DNA of 64,000 nucleotides, from positions 1-64,000 of the forward strand of contig NZ_BLBG01000012.1 of NCBI RefSeq assembly GCF_009687905.1, written 5' to 3'. This document shows positions 1 through 10,156 of the stretch, one piece after another. The translations under genes and the position numbers were made by a program. The notes under the pieces are model-generated. The model saw nothing but the letters and a program-made list of their open reading frames with translations, had not been told where the DNA came from and ran no database searches. This stretch comes from Lacticaseibacillus zhaodongensis. Its GTDB lineage: Bacteria > Bacillota > Bacilli > Lactobacillales > Lactobacillaceae. Position 1 is the first letter of the stretch. Each line of letters begins with the position of its first letter.

Positions 1-122
1 GTGGTGCATCGATCACCAACTTCTCCGCTCAGTCAGTATTCGCAACGCTCCAAACGTTGCTTTCAGACCGGCCAGATGCGATTTTATGTCCCAAATACCG
101 AGGTGAATAATCCAGGTTGATT
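1..122. other. Unidentified sequence at window edge
   Basis: This stretch no longer matches the adhesin repeats that lie next to it. The plus strand has a partial open frame (3-107) ending in ILCPKYRGE and a stop, and the minus strand has another short open frame. Either could be the end of an inserted element, but I recognise neither. It probably marks a rearrangement breakpoint in the 3' part of the adhesin gene. Confidence 0.3.
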
Positions 123-539
123 AACTACAGCCGGTGCGGCCACAGCGCCATCCGCAATCACGTACACAATCGTGCGGGTCACTGGCTTCGTCACCGTCTT
201 TTGGCTGGTCGTGTGCAGCAAGTGCACGGTGAAGGTCTGGGTCGTGCTGTCGTCCGCGTCAAAAGTTGCGGCCGGATCGTAACCATCCGTTACCAGATCG
301 TAGCCCGCGGCCCGGTATTGCTTAATTTTTGCCGCCGGGTCAAAAGTAATTGCCGTGCCCGTGTTTCCGGTCAGGGTGTCGGTGTGGAGCACCTTCTGGG
401 TGGTGTCATCAAAGTAAACTAAAGCAGCGTGCTGAGCATCGCCATCCGTGTTGTCATAGTACTTATCCGGCGTTACGGATGCCCCTGCTGGCACCGCAGT
501 CTTAACCTGCGGATCGGTGTCTGGCAGCTCGGCCGGGCG
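84..539 (-). pseudogene. Severed 3' part of the MucBP adhesin gene
   Basis: This continues the large adhesin gene in the same reading frame, directly after its TAA stop at 540-542. The encoded segment (RPAELPDTDP, then a unit with VYFDDTTQKVLHTD, ATFDADDSTTQTFTVHLLHTT and VTRTIVYVIADG) is a further Mub-type unit closely like the last two of the upstream frame. Repeats normally read VTVTYH at the position where this gene reads VTVT-stop, so a Tyr TAC to TAA change is the simplest explanation. Similarity to the repeats stops near position 123, after VAAPAVV. The frame then ends at 84 without an LPxTG anchor. No ribosome binding site precedes the internal GTG at 494, so it is unlikely to be translated on its own. 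Confidence 0.7.
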
Positions 540-3500
540 TTAAGTAACCGTCACGGTCGTGTCCGCAGCACCAAGCTGAACTGTCTGGGCCGGGACGGTG
601 AACATATCCGTGCCGTACCCATTGAGCACTGGCGACTGCTGTGCAGGCAGGGTCAAAGCTGCTGGGTTGGGCTGGGTGATTGCAATCTGCTTGCCAGTCA
701 CATTATCCGTAATGACTGTCTGCGTGAAGTTAACGGTCTGGGTAACCGAAGCTGGAGCCGCAACCCCACCATCCGCAACCACGTAGTTAATTGTGCGGGT
801 GACTGGTGTGGTGACGGTCTTTTGACTGGTTGTGTGCAGCAGGACCACGGTGAAGGCCTGAGTGCTAGCGTCATCAGTATCGAACTTGCTGTCGGCAGCG
901 AAATCACTCTTGAGCAGATCGTAATGCTGGTCCAGATAGGTCTGAATTGCTGCCTGAGGGTTGTAGTCAATTGCCGCACCCGGCGCACCGGTTACTTGAT
1001 CAGTTTTCAGGGTCGTGCCGGTCGTCTTGTCAACATAAGTGATGGTCGCTTTTTGCAGCGCGTGGTAGGTCACAGTGACCGCGATATTCTTTTGATCAGG
1101 CTTAACGGTTTGCGCCGCCACAGTCGCAATATCAGGCACGTAGCCGGTCAGTGCTGGCGTATCAACGGCGGCAAAAGTCTGGCTCGCCGGCGTTGACGGC
1201 CCGCTGGCAACAGCTTTACTAGTGACCTGATCGATGGTATCCGTGCGGGTAAAGTCCACCGTTTCGACTTTTGTTGCGGGTGCGCTAGCCTTACCGCCAG
1301 CGACCACGTAGGTAATGGTCCGCTGAACATGAGTAGTTACCTGCTCATCTTTGGTGGCATGCTCAAGCCGGACGACAAAAATCTGGGCGGTCTTGTCATC
1401 GGCATCATACTTGGCTCCGGCCGGGAACCCGTTGCTGATCAGTTTGTAACCCTGTCTGGTATATGAATCGATTCGCGCCTGCGCATCGTAAGCGATGGTC
1501 GTCCCACTGACACCACTGAGCTGATCCGCTCCCAGCGCGACGTGCGCTGTTTCGTCTAGATAGTTAACCACAGCTCTTTGCTTTGCTAACTTATTGTAGA
1601 CCAGGGTAATCGTGCCGTTAGTGAGCTTGACGGTGTCTTTGTCATAGGCAGCCGTACCGGTTAACAGGCTCTTACTGTTATCAGTCAGCACGTAGCCGGT
1701 GAAGCTGTGCACTAATCCTAGTGCGTTCAGGTCGTAAGGCTGTCCAGCAGCAACGTTGGTCTGGGCATCATCACCGAGCTTGGTGCCGTCTTCAGACTGG
1801 TACTTAACGACTAGGGGCAGCTGCAACTGCTTATAATTAAAGACATAGGTTGAACTGCCAGCAGAGAAGGTCATGTCCTTCTTTGAAGTACTTGGAACGT
1901 AGCCAGCAATCGCTTTAGCAACAATAGTCACCGTTGTTCCGACGGTGCCGGTTTGAGTATCCGCCGGCAGCAGATCAACCGTTTTGCCACTCACATCCGT
2001 GGTCTGATACTTCACGGTGAGCGTGCTCTGCTGCGGAGTGAAATACAACTGAACCAGCTGCTTCTGCGCATTAGTTACCTGATAACTCTTAGGGTTGTTA
2101 TTATCGGTGGTGTAACCGGCAACTTTAGTGTAGGCATCCCCCGTCAGGTCAACGGTAGAGCCGTACAGTGGGGTAAGGTTAGCATTTTTGATGTTAGCAC
2201 CAGTTAGTTTGTTGATGTACGCAACCTGAACCTGCATCTGTGTCTTGTCGTAAATAAACTTGACGACCTCATTATTACTGTCAATGTAAGTGAAGTCTTG
2301 CGTAGCTTGCTCTGGCTTGTAACCCGCAATCTCCGGAGCAGTCAGCGTGATTTTGGCACCGACATCCCCCTTTAAGGTGTGGCTGTTCATCAAGCTGTTA
2401 CCAGCCTGATCAACGTATTCAACCGTGACCATCCGCTGCGTCCGTACTTGGGTTGGCAGCTGGGTAATCCGGGCGCCAACGATTGCGCCACCTGTATCGT
2501 TCGCATAGGTGTACGCCGTAGCAGTTACCGCTGCGTCTTGACCCGTCTGCGTATCTGTTACCTTAACTGGCATTTCAACATCGAGAGCCGTGGCCGCGGG
2601 AACGGTATTGCCTTCGACCAAAACGCTACGGACCTTGCTCCAATCAGTGATTGCACTAGCGTCCTGGAAATCAACAGTTTGTGCAGCAGTCAGCGGCGTG
2701 CCATCAGTGACGGTGTAGGTATTGGTACTGTATTTAACAGTCGCCCCCGCCGGGTCAGTAACCCCACCGGTGAGTTGTAGCGTGTATGCCGCACCATCAT
2801 TTTTGCTTGGTAAGGTGACCATCGTGGTGTAGTTGTTAATTGGCGCACTGGTCCCGTTGTAAACGTACGCCCGGATAACACCGGTATTTTTGTCATCATC
2901 GGGGTAGAACGTTGCAACACCACTATCATCTGCCACGTACTCAGGCTCACCATCTGCCTTAATTCCGTTGGTCAGGTAAAGTGTTGTTGGCACTGATAAC
3001 TTCCAAACTGCTGTTGTGTTGATATTGTTATTACCTGCGTACAACTTGTTTAGTCCTAATGCCTCCGCATCCTGGGCCACCACTGTATCTCCGTTTGCGG
3101 CGACTGCTGCCGGCGTTAGGGTCTTGCCGTTAGCGCGATTCCAAAAGGTCTCATCAATTTGATTATTCGGCATGCCAATCAAAACTTGGCCGTAATCATC
3201 TGGCGCCAGGGTTGGATCATCACCAACAACCACGTCTGAATTAACCTTCATGGTCACCCAAATGTTGTTAACGATTGGATTCGAGCTTGCACGCCCATTC
3301 GCAGCGTTATTCAGACTGTAGCCGGCAGGAACTGCAATTTTCAGGTATTGTGTTCCGTCTGCCTCAGTTAGAACGCTGGTGTTGTTATTAAAGTTATCAG
3401 TTTTCTCGTAGGTTGCATGCGTAGGTAGGCGCACATAAAGAATTACCCCTTCATCTGCATTAACATATGTCTGCTGACCGGCATCAAAGAAGGGATCAAC

Positions 3501-5819
3501 TCTGAATTCGAACTCATCACCAGCCTGCACAGTGTGACTAGGTGCATCAATTGAGTTATCCTGCTGATAAATCGTGTGGTCTGGCGTCAAGGTTAGCTTA
3601 GTTCCATCGAGTTGCTTGGTAGTGCCACTGGCGTCCTGATAGCTCACATCAACATGGTAAGCAGTATCCGTTGCCGGTAAAGCATTCGTGGTTAAATTAG
3701 GATCGATGCCAACCGTCCCGAAGGAAGAATTGACCATCTTGTTAACTTTCAGCACATACTTCTTGATACTACCGTTAACCGTTGGATCCCACACAATATT
3801 GTCGTTTTTATCATAATTCAGCTGGTTCAACCCAACCGTTGCTAGTTCATTACCGTCTGCATCAACCGCACTGATTGTTGCATCCAGTCCCCGGTCACGT
3901 TGTGCAACATCCGCGTTAATCAGGATCGATTTGGAGCTCAGACCATCTGGAACACTGACGGTCCAAGCTCCGCCCTGATCACCAGTTGTATTCTTGCTAA
4001 TGTAAATCATGCCGCGCTGGTTAACGTTGTACTGATTAACGTCATTTGGACCAACGTAGACCTTACCAGTGCCACTGCCAAAGACGACCTCACCATCGTC
4101 CTTGTTCTGATAACTAACTTGAAAGGCATCCGGTTGCTTAGTAGGGTCCGCGCGCTGCACCGTCATTGGTGTGTTAGCTTCTTTGGTAACACTACCGTAC
4201 TTGGTACTAATAGTTGCGGTCGCTTTGGCAGTGGCAGTTGCGGTTCCTGTCCCATCGGTGGTTAATTTACCAACGAAATATGTTGAACGATCAAGCGAAT
4301 TTGCATTTGTATAACCGGCTGCAATGGCCGCACCAATATTTAATTTGGCAACAACATCCGCACCGGGAGCAGACTGGGAAAAGTCGAAAATTGACGCATG
4401 ATTGCGTTCATTTTCCAATTGATTGCTTTCAGATGGATCTAGAACAAAGCCGTCTGGAACCGGGATCGTGTAGGTGTAATCATTGACGTCTGTCAGCGGG
4501 ATGGGATCGCTGTAATAACTATCAAATTCGGACGCAAACTCCTCGTTAGTAGAAACAGTCTTAGCCGCGTTATCCCCCTGAGTTGTGTACTGATCATAAT
4601 CGAGTGAATCAAGAGGGTGCATATTGTACGTAGTTTGGACGGCAACGCTTTTGGCAACCTTGTTGTTCAATGCAACCGTAAACTGACCCTGGTTAACATT
4701 TTGCATTGGTGCAGAGTTCGTGCTGACGTCTATGGAAAACTTGACAGTAGAATTGTCAGCTGTTGCGGTGTAATTAACCGTTTGCCCCTGCGTTGACTTA
4801 TTGAGACCATTAACAACGTCAGCCCGCGACACAGTCTGGAACGCAGGCGTGGTGATGGTAATTACATCATCTTTTTTCAAGTCAGTGGCCGCAATTGTAA
4901 CTGTGTGCAGCTTTGGCGTGTTACCAGAGGGATTGATGTTGAAAATACCATCGTACGTGTCCGTGACAGTGTCGACATCCTTACCGTCCACCTGAACGCT
5001 AATAGCTTCAACATTATCGTTTAATGACTTGTACTCAACTTTCGGTGCCGCAGAGCTGGTCACTATTGCCTTCTTAACACCCGCTTGATTAGCAACTTTG
5101 TTAGGGCCATCCGTATTGTTCGTGGCGGTATCACTTGTAGCTGACTGCGTAGCGCTGCCCTCAGTTCCTGCAACCGCCGTGTCAGGGGCCTTAGTGCCCG
5201 CATCTGTCGTACTTGCTGCCGGCGTAATCGTTCCGGCAGGCTCATTGGTCGTGGTGTTCGCAGTTGTTGCGGGTGCTGCTGCCTTTGCATCTGGCGCGGC
5301 ATCTGTACTTGTTGTTGTCTTATCCTGAGCTGAAGTGGCAGGAACGGTGTTAGCTAGTGCATTAGCCGTCTTGATGTAGTGCACCGTCACCGCACTGCTG
5401 CTGTCAGTAGCGCTTGGCGTTGCCGCGACCACCGTTGCCATATCTGCAGTCTGCCCAGCAACGGTTGGCGCGCTAACGGCTGCGAACGCACTAGCGCCAA
5501 CTGCATGCCAAGTACCGTGCGCATCTTGGCTCAGGGTGACACTTTGCACGGTGTCAGGACTAACGCTCGCGCCATCCGCCCCAACGTAGTGAATGGTCCG
5601 CGTGATGGTTTTCGTAACCACCTTATCGGCCTGCTGCGTATTCGCCGCAGTCTGTTCTTCAGCTGGGTCTGTCGTCGCGGCAGCCACACTATGCACATGA
5701 CTACCGATGTTGGTCACGGCAAAAGTGGCGATAACTACACCGGCAATCACCCAGCCGTGCTTATCCTTATACATCCGATAACGAACTTTACGCTCAACAA
5801 TATTATTTTTAGTCTTCAT
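540..5819 (-). CDS. MucBP/Mub-repeat surface adhesin, truncated
   Basis: This 1759-residue secreted protein is predicted to bind mucus or other host or food glycans. It starts with a KxYKxGKxW-type long signal peptide (YKDKHGWVIAGVVIATF near residues 18-34, cleavage after about 47). A partial Mub-like unit and a Thr/Ala-rich linker follow, then a large N-terminal region without a family I can name. Four MucBP-like beta-grasp repeats lie at roughly 1128-1415 (VEYVDQAGN, VAYINKLTG, VKYQTTDVSG, VKYQSEDGT). Two longer Mub repeats lie at about 1420-1590 and 1590-1759. The frame stops inside the repeat region and lacks an LPxTG anchor, so the product would be released rather than wall-bound unless the stop is read through. 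The gene is monocistronic, with 240 bp of AT-rich leader upstream. Confidence 0.85.
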   Translation of the reverse strand: MKTKNNIVERKVRYRMYKDKHGWVIAGVVIATFAVTNIGSHVHSVAAATTDPAEEQTAANTQQADKVVTKTITRTIHYVGADGASVSPDTVQSVTLSQDAHGTWHAVGASAFAAVSAPTVAGQTADMATVVAATPSATDSSSAVTVHYIKTANALANTVPATSAQDKTTTSTDAAPDAKAAAPATTANTTTNEPAGTITPAASTTDAGTKAPDTAVAGTEGSATQSATSDTATNNTDGPNKVANQAGVKKAIVTSSAAPKVEYKSLNDNVEAISVQVDGKDVDTVTDTYDGIFNINPSGNTPKLHTVTIAATDLKKDDVITITTPAFQTVSRADVVNGLNKSTQGQTVNYTATADNSTVKFSIDVSTNSAPMQNVNQGQFTVALNNKVAKSVAVQTTYNMHPLDSLDYDQYTTQGDNAAKTVSTNEEFASEFDSYYSDPIPLTDVNDYTYTIPVPDGFVLDPSESNQLENERNHASIFDFSQSAPGADVVAKLNIGAAIAAGYTNANSLDRSTYFVGKLTTDGTGTATATAKATATISTKYGSVTKEANTPMTVQRADPTKQPDAFQVSYQNKDDGEVVFGSGTGKVYVGPNDVNQYNVNQRGMIYISKNTTGDQGGAWTVSVPDGLSSKSILINADVAQRDRGLDATISAVDADGNELATVGLNQLNYDKNDNIVWDPTVNGSIKKYVLKVNKMVNSSFGTVGIDPNLTTNALPATDTAYHVDVSYQDASGTTKQLDGTKLTLTPDHTIYQQDNSIDAPSHTVQAGDEFEFRVDPFFDAGQQTYVNADEGVILYVRLPTHATYEKTDNFNNNTSVLTEADGTQYLKIAVPAGYSLNNAANGRASSNPIVNNIWVTMKVNSDVVVGDDPTLAPDDYGQVLIGMPNNQIDETFWNRANGKTLTPAAVAANGDTVVAQDAEALGLNKLYAGNNNINTTAVWKLSVPTTLYLTNGIKADGEPEYVADDSGVATFYPDDDKNTGVIRAYVYNGTSAPINNYTTMVTLPSKNDGAAYTLQLTGGVTDPAGATVKYSTNTYTVTDGTPLTAAQTVDFQDASAITDWSKVRSVLVEGNTVPAATALDVEMPVKVTDTQTGQDAAVTATAYTYANDTGGAIVGARITQLPTQVRTQRMVTVEYVDQAGNSLMNSHTLKGDVGAKITLTAPEIAGYKPEQATQDFTYIDSNNEVVKFIYDKTQMQVQVAYINKLTGANIKNANLTPLYGSTVDLTGDAYTKVAGYTTDNNNPKSYQVTNAQKQLVQLYFTPQQSTLTVKYQTTDVSGKTVDLLPADTQTGTVGTTVTIVAKAIAGYVPSTSKKDMTFSAGSSTYVFNYKQLQLPLVVKYQSEDGTKLGDDAQTNVAAGQPYDLNALGLVHSFTGYVLTDNSKSLLTGTAAYDKDTVKLTNGTITLVYNKLAKQRAVVNYLDETAHVALGADQLSGVSGTTIAYDAQARIDSYTRQGYKLISNGFPAGAKYDADDKTAQIFVVRLEHATKDEQVTTHVQRTITYVVAGGKASAPATKVETVDFTRTDTIDQVTSKAVASGPSTPASQTFAAVDTPALTGYVPDIATVAAQTVKPDQKNIAVTVTYHALQKATITYVDKTTGTTLKTDQVTGAPGAAIDYNPQAAIQTYLDQHYDLLKSDFAADSKFDTDDASTQAFTVVLLHTTSQKTVTTPVTRTINYVVADGGVAAPASVTQTVNFTQTVITDNVTGKQIAITQPNPAALTLPAQQSPVLNGYGTDMFTVPAQTVQLGAADTTVTVT

Positions 5820-6009
5820 GAGTTACTCCCCCTCAAGTGCAAGCAAAACGTTAGTTATCTTTTTCTTCACCCCTAGTTTTAAAGGAATCCAGCAATATTC
5901 GTGGTCAATATTGCATAAAATGTTTAGTCTATTTTGAATCTCCACTATTGTAGTTAATGGTTACGATAACCTATCGTTAAATGGATTTGCTTCACAAAAT
6001 TTTGCGCAC

Positions 6010-6055
6010 GAAAACAGGGTGCACCACAGCTTCCACTGCGATGCACCCTGCTATT
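6010..6055 (-). terminator. Terminator of LTA-synthase-like gene
   Basis: CAGGGTGCA pairs with TGCACCCTG across an 18-base loop. On the minus strand the stem is followed by TTTT, just past the stop codon at 6067. Confidence 0.7.
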
Positions 6056-6066
6056 AATTCTAACGT

Positions 6067-9000
6067 TTACTTCATCATCCCCGCCGCATACGAATACTGC
6101 TTACCGACGTTGATGTCGTACTGAATCATCTGGTAGTCATGGAACAACTGTTTCTGTTTCTGACTGAGCTTCTTGTAATCCAATGTTTGGCCTTGGTCAT
6201 TCACGAAGGTCGTGCCGTACGTGCTGCTGTCCCGAGAACTAACGGTTTTCGTCCACTGGGCGGGCAGCTGGTTGTGCGTTTGCGTCAGCAGTTCAGAGTA
6301 CGGGTCGACCTTGATGTTACCCTGCTTGAGCGCCATGGCAATGAAGTCGTTGGGACTGACCATGGTGTCTTTACCCTGCATTTTGCGGGCGCCGTGTTCG
6401 CGGGCGTACTTGTTACTGTAGATGAAGTAGTCCGTCTTGTGCATGAGCACCTCATCGGTCAGACCGGCGTAGATGCCCGGCAGGTGGTCGCCGTAGAAGA
6501 CCCAGATGATCGGCTTATTGATTTTGTCGATTTTGGCCTTGAACGCCTTTACCGCTTGATCGGTGTAGTTGATTCCCTGCGCGTAGGTCTCGATTTGCGA
6601 CTTACGCGCCGTCAGCGTGGCGGTCGATGCCTGCACCTTGAACTTGCTCTTGTACCAGTCGTTGAACGGCATGTGGTTTTGAATCGTGATCAGGTTGATG
6701 AACTGGCCACCCTTGCGCGCGTTGATCTGCGCCAGCGCGTTGGCGTAGGATGTGCGGTCGGACATGTACGGACTTTTGCCCAAGCGATGCTGGTCAATGA
6801 TCGGGTACTTGCTGTCGAGGTAAACAAACTTGTTGAACTTGAAGCGCTGGTACACCTCGGGCCGGTTGTAAAAGCTACCGGTGTAAGGGTGAATGGCGCT
6901 GGCATAATTAAAGTTATTGCCAATGTTCGGGTTCGCCTTGAGCTTCGGCACCAGTTGCGTGTAGGGCGTGTTGATGGTGCTATCAAAATTCCCATTGTTG
7001 AAGCCGGTCAGCGTCATGTATTCCATGTCCGCGGTGCCGCCGCCGTAGCCAAAACTCATCATGTAACCGCTCGTGGTTTGCTTTTGCAGCTGGTGAATGT
7101 ACGGAATTGGGTCGCGGTTAAAGTTCAGCTGCGGAATTCGGGTTGGGTCGGCAAAACTCTCGGAGAGGTTAAACAGCACCGTCTCGTTCTTCAGTAGCTT
7201 GCTGCGGTGTTGATTTTGCTGATCCGCCGCCCGCTGGTACTTGCGCACGATGCGCAGCACGGCCGCCTTGGAGTAGCCGCTCGGTTTGGCCATCGCGTGC
7301 ACGTCTAGGCTGGTCGCAAACTGCATGATTGGCCCGTTCGCCTGCGCAAAAGTCAGCTCGTTGTTGTTCTGCAGCGACACGCCCATGCTGGTGATGACGT
7401 TGCGGCTGTAGTTGAAGTTGTGGTTCAAGGTGCCAAGTGAAACGATGTACGCCGCCGCCAAGCCAAACTTGAGCACCCGGTACAAGAGCGGCTGGTTAAG
7501 TGGCTTAGCCCGGTGCTGTAAAATCCCGATGGCCACCGCCGCGGCCACAATGGCGATGACTGCAACGCTAACGAGCACCGGATTCAGCATCCCCATCAGC
7601 TCGGAAGTCGCCTTGAGTTCCGACAGGTCAGACGGGACGATGGGCTCGGAGCGCTCAGCAATTTTGATCACACTCGCCGCCGCGATGCCGAGGCCGATTG
7701 CCACCGTTGTCAGCAGCGACGTCCAGTAGCGGTCCGTCAGGCTGAGCAGGACCCAATAGATGGCCAGCAGTGCGATCGTACCGACCAGCATGTTCGGCGT
7801 CAGCAGCAGGATCGTCACGCTGAAGATGTTCAGGTTCGGCGTGGCCGTGCCCTCCATCGTCTGGAAGGACTGGTTCATCAGCAGCGCGCTGGCAACCTGC
7901 ACGCAAAACAGCAGGCCGAACGCGAGCAGCGGCCGCCAGTAGTGACCCCACAAACTGCCCAGACCCGCCCGCCAGGTGGTCGCAAAATGCCGCCACGCAT
8001 CGGTTGGGCTGAGCTGCCAGTTGCGGTCCAGCTGCCGCCACAGCCAGGTCCGTTCGGCCACCGCAGTCGCCAGTAGCGCCGCCACCGCGGCCACAACGGC
8101 GAAAACAATTGCTGCAGGGACAAGCCAGAACAAGTGCAGGGCGGCAAAATCGAGCTCCAGCTTGCCGAACGCACTCGCGGTGGCGCTAGACCAGGTGCCC
8201 CCGGCCATCAGCAGCGCCCCCGCCCACACGGCGAAGCGCTGCCCGCGGTCGCTCTTTTGCAGCTGGGTGCTAGTCCCTATCAGGTCCGCACTGGCCGATA
8301 AGCGCAATGCCCAGCGCACGATGACCAGCGCGGGCAAAACTGTCAGTGGCGATAGCATGCCCACAAAGCGCGAGGAGCTCTCAATGTTCAAGTTGGCCGA
8401 CTGCATCCAGTAGCCGTAGCCAATCGTGCCGGCACCACCAAACAGGAACCATAGTAGGTTGCGGGCGGGCAGGTGCACGCCGTTATCCACTGTCACGAGC
8501 CCCAGCGCGGCGATCACCGCTACGCCAAGGACGCTGCTGCCGTTGCCGAGCATGAAAATGTCCTTATTGAACACTAAGGGTACCGTCAGCAGGAACAGCC
8601 CGAGCGTCCGCAGCTCCCGTTCGTGCAGCCAGCGCTTCAGTGGCGGCTGTACGCAAACGTAAAGCAGTACCCCCGTGATGAGTGGCTGGGAGTTGCGCAG
8701 CAGTGGCAACAGTTGGTCGTAAATCGCCGCCCGGTTCAGCAGGTGCACCGTGGTGAAGTTCAGCAGCAGATATGTAATGCCTGTTAAGTAGGCAAGGATG
8801 TAAAAATGGCCGCCGTCCGCAACCTTCAGCGGCTTGCGTGCCAGCGCGACGGCAGCCCAAATCAGCCCCGCCAAGCAGAGGATTGATAAACCATACTTCA
8901 GTAGGGTCCCCTCAATCCACAGTGGGGTCGGAATTGACGCATTAAGCGTGTATTGTAAGGCGCCGTGCACACCGTAAGTTAGATAATAAACAATCACCGC

Positions 9001-9069
9001 GCCCAGCATGACAATGCTGATCAGCGCGGTGACCACGGGGCGCGACTTGTGTTGGTCTGTTCCGTCCAT
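6067..9069 (-). CDS. LTA synthase-like phosphoglycerol transferase
   Basis: Membrane enzyme of the LtaS/MdoB type (alkaline phosphatase superfamily), expected to move glycerol phosphate from phosphatidylglycerol onto a cell-surface glycopolymer. I prefer ATG 9069 (AAGAAAG just upstream, 1000 residues) to GTG 9093. The N-terminal 600 residues hold many hydrophobic segments, about a dozen or more, far beyond the five of classical LtaS. The extracellular sulfatase-like domain starts near residue 635 (TVLFNLSESFADP). It keeps the nucleophilic Thr region (GGGTADMEY), TIQNHMPF and FYGDHLPG, which supply metal ligands. The size and extra membrane block resemble accessory LtaS-like proteins of lactobacilli rather than the main synthase. 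Which polymer it builds cannot be read from the sequence. Confidence 0.85.
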   Translation of the reverse strand: MDGTDQHKSRPVVTALISIVMLGAVIVYYLTYGVHGALQYTLNASIPTPLWIEGTLLKYGLSILCLAGLIWAAVALARKPLKVADGGHFYILAYLTGITYLLLNFTTVHLLNRAAIYDQLLPLLRNSQPLITGVLLYVCVQPPLKRWLHERELRTLGLFLLTVPLVFNKDIFMLGNGSSVLGVAVIAALGLVTVDNGVHLPARNLLWFLFGGAGTIGYGYWMQSANLNIESSSRFVGMLSPLTVLPALVIVRWALRLSASADLIGTSTQLQKSDRGQRFAVWAGALLMAGGTWSSATASAFGKLELDFAALHLFWLVPAAIVFAVVAAVAALLATAVAERTWLWRQLDRNWQLSPTDAWRHFATTWRAGLGSLWGHYWRPLLAFGLLFCVQVASALLMNQSFQTMEGTATPNLNIFSVTILLLTPNMLVGTIALLAIYWVLLSLTDRYWTSLLTTVAIGLGIAAASVIKIAERSEPIVPSDLSELKATSELMGMLNPVLVSVAVIAIVAAAVAIGILQHRAKPLNQPLLYRVLKFGLAAAYIVSLGTLNHNFNYSRNVITSMGVSLQNNNELTFAQANGPIMQFATSLDVHAMAKPSGYSKAAVLRIVRKYQRAADQQNQHRSKLLKNETVLFNLSESFADPTRIPQLNFNRDPIPYIHQLQKQTTSGYMMSFGYGGGTADMEYMTLTGFNNGNFDSTINTPYTQLVPKLKANPNIGNNFNYASAIHPYTGSFYNRPEVYQRFKFNKFVYLDSKYPIIDQHRLGKSPYMSDRTSYANALAQINARKGGQFINLITIQNHMPFNDWYKSKFKVQASTATLTARKSQIETYAQGINYTDQAVKAFKAKIDKINKPIIWVFYGDHLPGIYAGLTDEVLMHKTDYFIYSNKYAREHGARKMQGKDTMVSPNDFIAMALKQGNIKVDPYSELLTQTHNQLPAQWTKTVSSRDSSTYGTTFVNDQGQTLDYKKLSQKQKQLFHDYQMIQYDINVGKQYSYAAGMMK

Positions 9070-9193
9070 CGTTTTATTTTCTTTCTTAATCACATTTTTT
9101 ATAAGGTAACTATTGTTGTTAATTTTAACCCAAAATCATGGGCAAGCAAGACGGCCGCAGCCGCCCTGACCGCAAACTGCCTAGTTGTCACAA

Positions 9194-10114
9194 TTAGTTG
9201 GCGTGCTGCGCGTGTGGCCGGTGCCCTAAGTAGTCAGCACCGTACTGATCGGCGAGGTAGCGTTCGATTTCGCGCTGCATCCGGGCCACACTCGGTGCTT
9301 GCGCCTGGGTCGGGTTGACCAGCAGGCAGAGCGTCCGGGCAAAGGGTTCGGAGAACGGATAGGTGTTGACCGAACCGACCAGCTTGTTCAGGGCCAGCTG
9401 CGGCAAAATGCCCATTCCGAGGCCAGACTCCACCATCGACAAGATGGACTGGTCATCAATCGAATAGGTGATGGAGTTGGTGGAAACGTGGTAGCGGTCC
9501 AGCGCCATTTTGGTATCACGGTCATAATCCTGTTGTTGCAGGATAAAGTTGCGCTTGGCGATGTCATCATCATCGACGTAAGTCTTGGCGCGCGGTACAA
9601 AATCACTGGGTGTCACACAGTAAATCGGATCTTTAAGCAGTGGCTCGACCGTCACGTTGGCGTTCACCGGCAGCAGCGAAAAGCCAATGTCGATGGTCCC
9701 CGTCCGCACCTCTTCAGCTATGTCGTTGAACCCGGCCTGGACCACTTCAATCTGCACTTGCGGGTAGCGCTTTTTGTACGCGCGAATGATCGGCGGCAGC
9801 CAGTTGGTCGAAACCGAGGAGAACGCCCCGATCCGCACGCGGCCGGCCGCCAGTCCGTTAATATTGTCGGCGACCTGCTGCAGCTGGTCTTCCAGGTTCA
9901 AAATACCTTGGATCACCGGTAGGACGGTGCGGCCGTCACTGGTGAGCTCCACCCCGCTGCGGCTGCGGATGAACAGCGGGAAGCCGAGTTCGGTCTCCAG
10001 CTGACTGATACTGTGGGACACCGCGCTGGGAGTGACGTTGAGGGCACCGGCTGCTTGGGCGAAGGTACCGTAGTTGACGACGGCGGCGAATACTTGATAC
10101 GAAAAACTAGCCAT
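9194..10114 (-). CDS. LysR-family transcriptional regulator
   Basis: Protein of 306 residues with an N-terminal winged helix-turn-helix (YQVFAAVVNYGTFAQAAGALNVTPSAV, residues 5-31) and a C-terminal periplasmic-binding-like effector domain (RVRIGAFSSVSTNWLPPII onward). Start chosen at ATG 10114, preceded by AAGAAAGG. The longer open frame upstream is an artefact of the structured repeat A1. The gene is transcribed toward the LTA-synthase-like gene with a 124-bp gap and away from the aminotransferase, which is a candidate target because LysR proteins often control the divergent neighbour. The effector is unknown. Confidence 0.9.
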   Translation of the reverse strand: MASFSYQVFAAVVNYGTFAQAAGALNVTPSAVSHSISQLETELGFPLFIRSRSGVELTSDGRTVLPVIQGILNLEDQLQQVADNINGLAAGRVRIGAFSSVSTNWLPPIIRAYKKRYPQVQIEVVQAGFNDIAEEVRTGTIDIGFSLLPVNANVTVEPLLKDPIYCVTPSDFVPRAKTYVDDDDIAKRNFILQQQDYDRDTKMALDRYHVSTNSITYSIDDQSILSMVESGLGMGILPQLALNKLVGSVNTYPFSEPFARTLCLLVNPTQAQAPSVARMQREIERYLADQYGADYLGHRPHAQHAN

Positions 10115-10156
10115 GAATTTACTTACCTTTCTTGGTGCTGTGACGGTTAAAACCGG

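Noticed and set aside
84-494. Adhesin tail as an independent gene starting at GTG 494
   Set aside because: No ribosome binding site; it is in frame with, and continues, the upstream adhesin across one stop codon.
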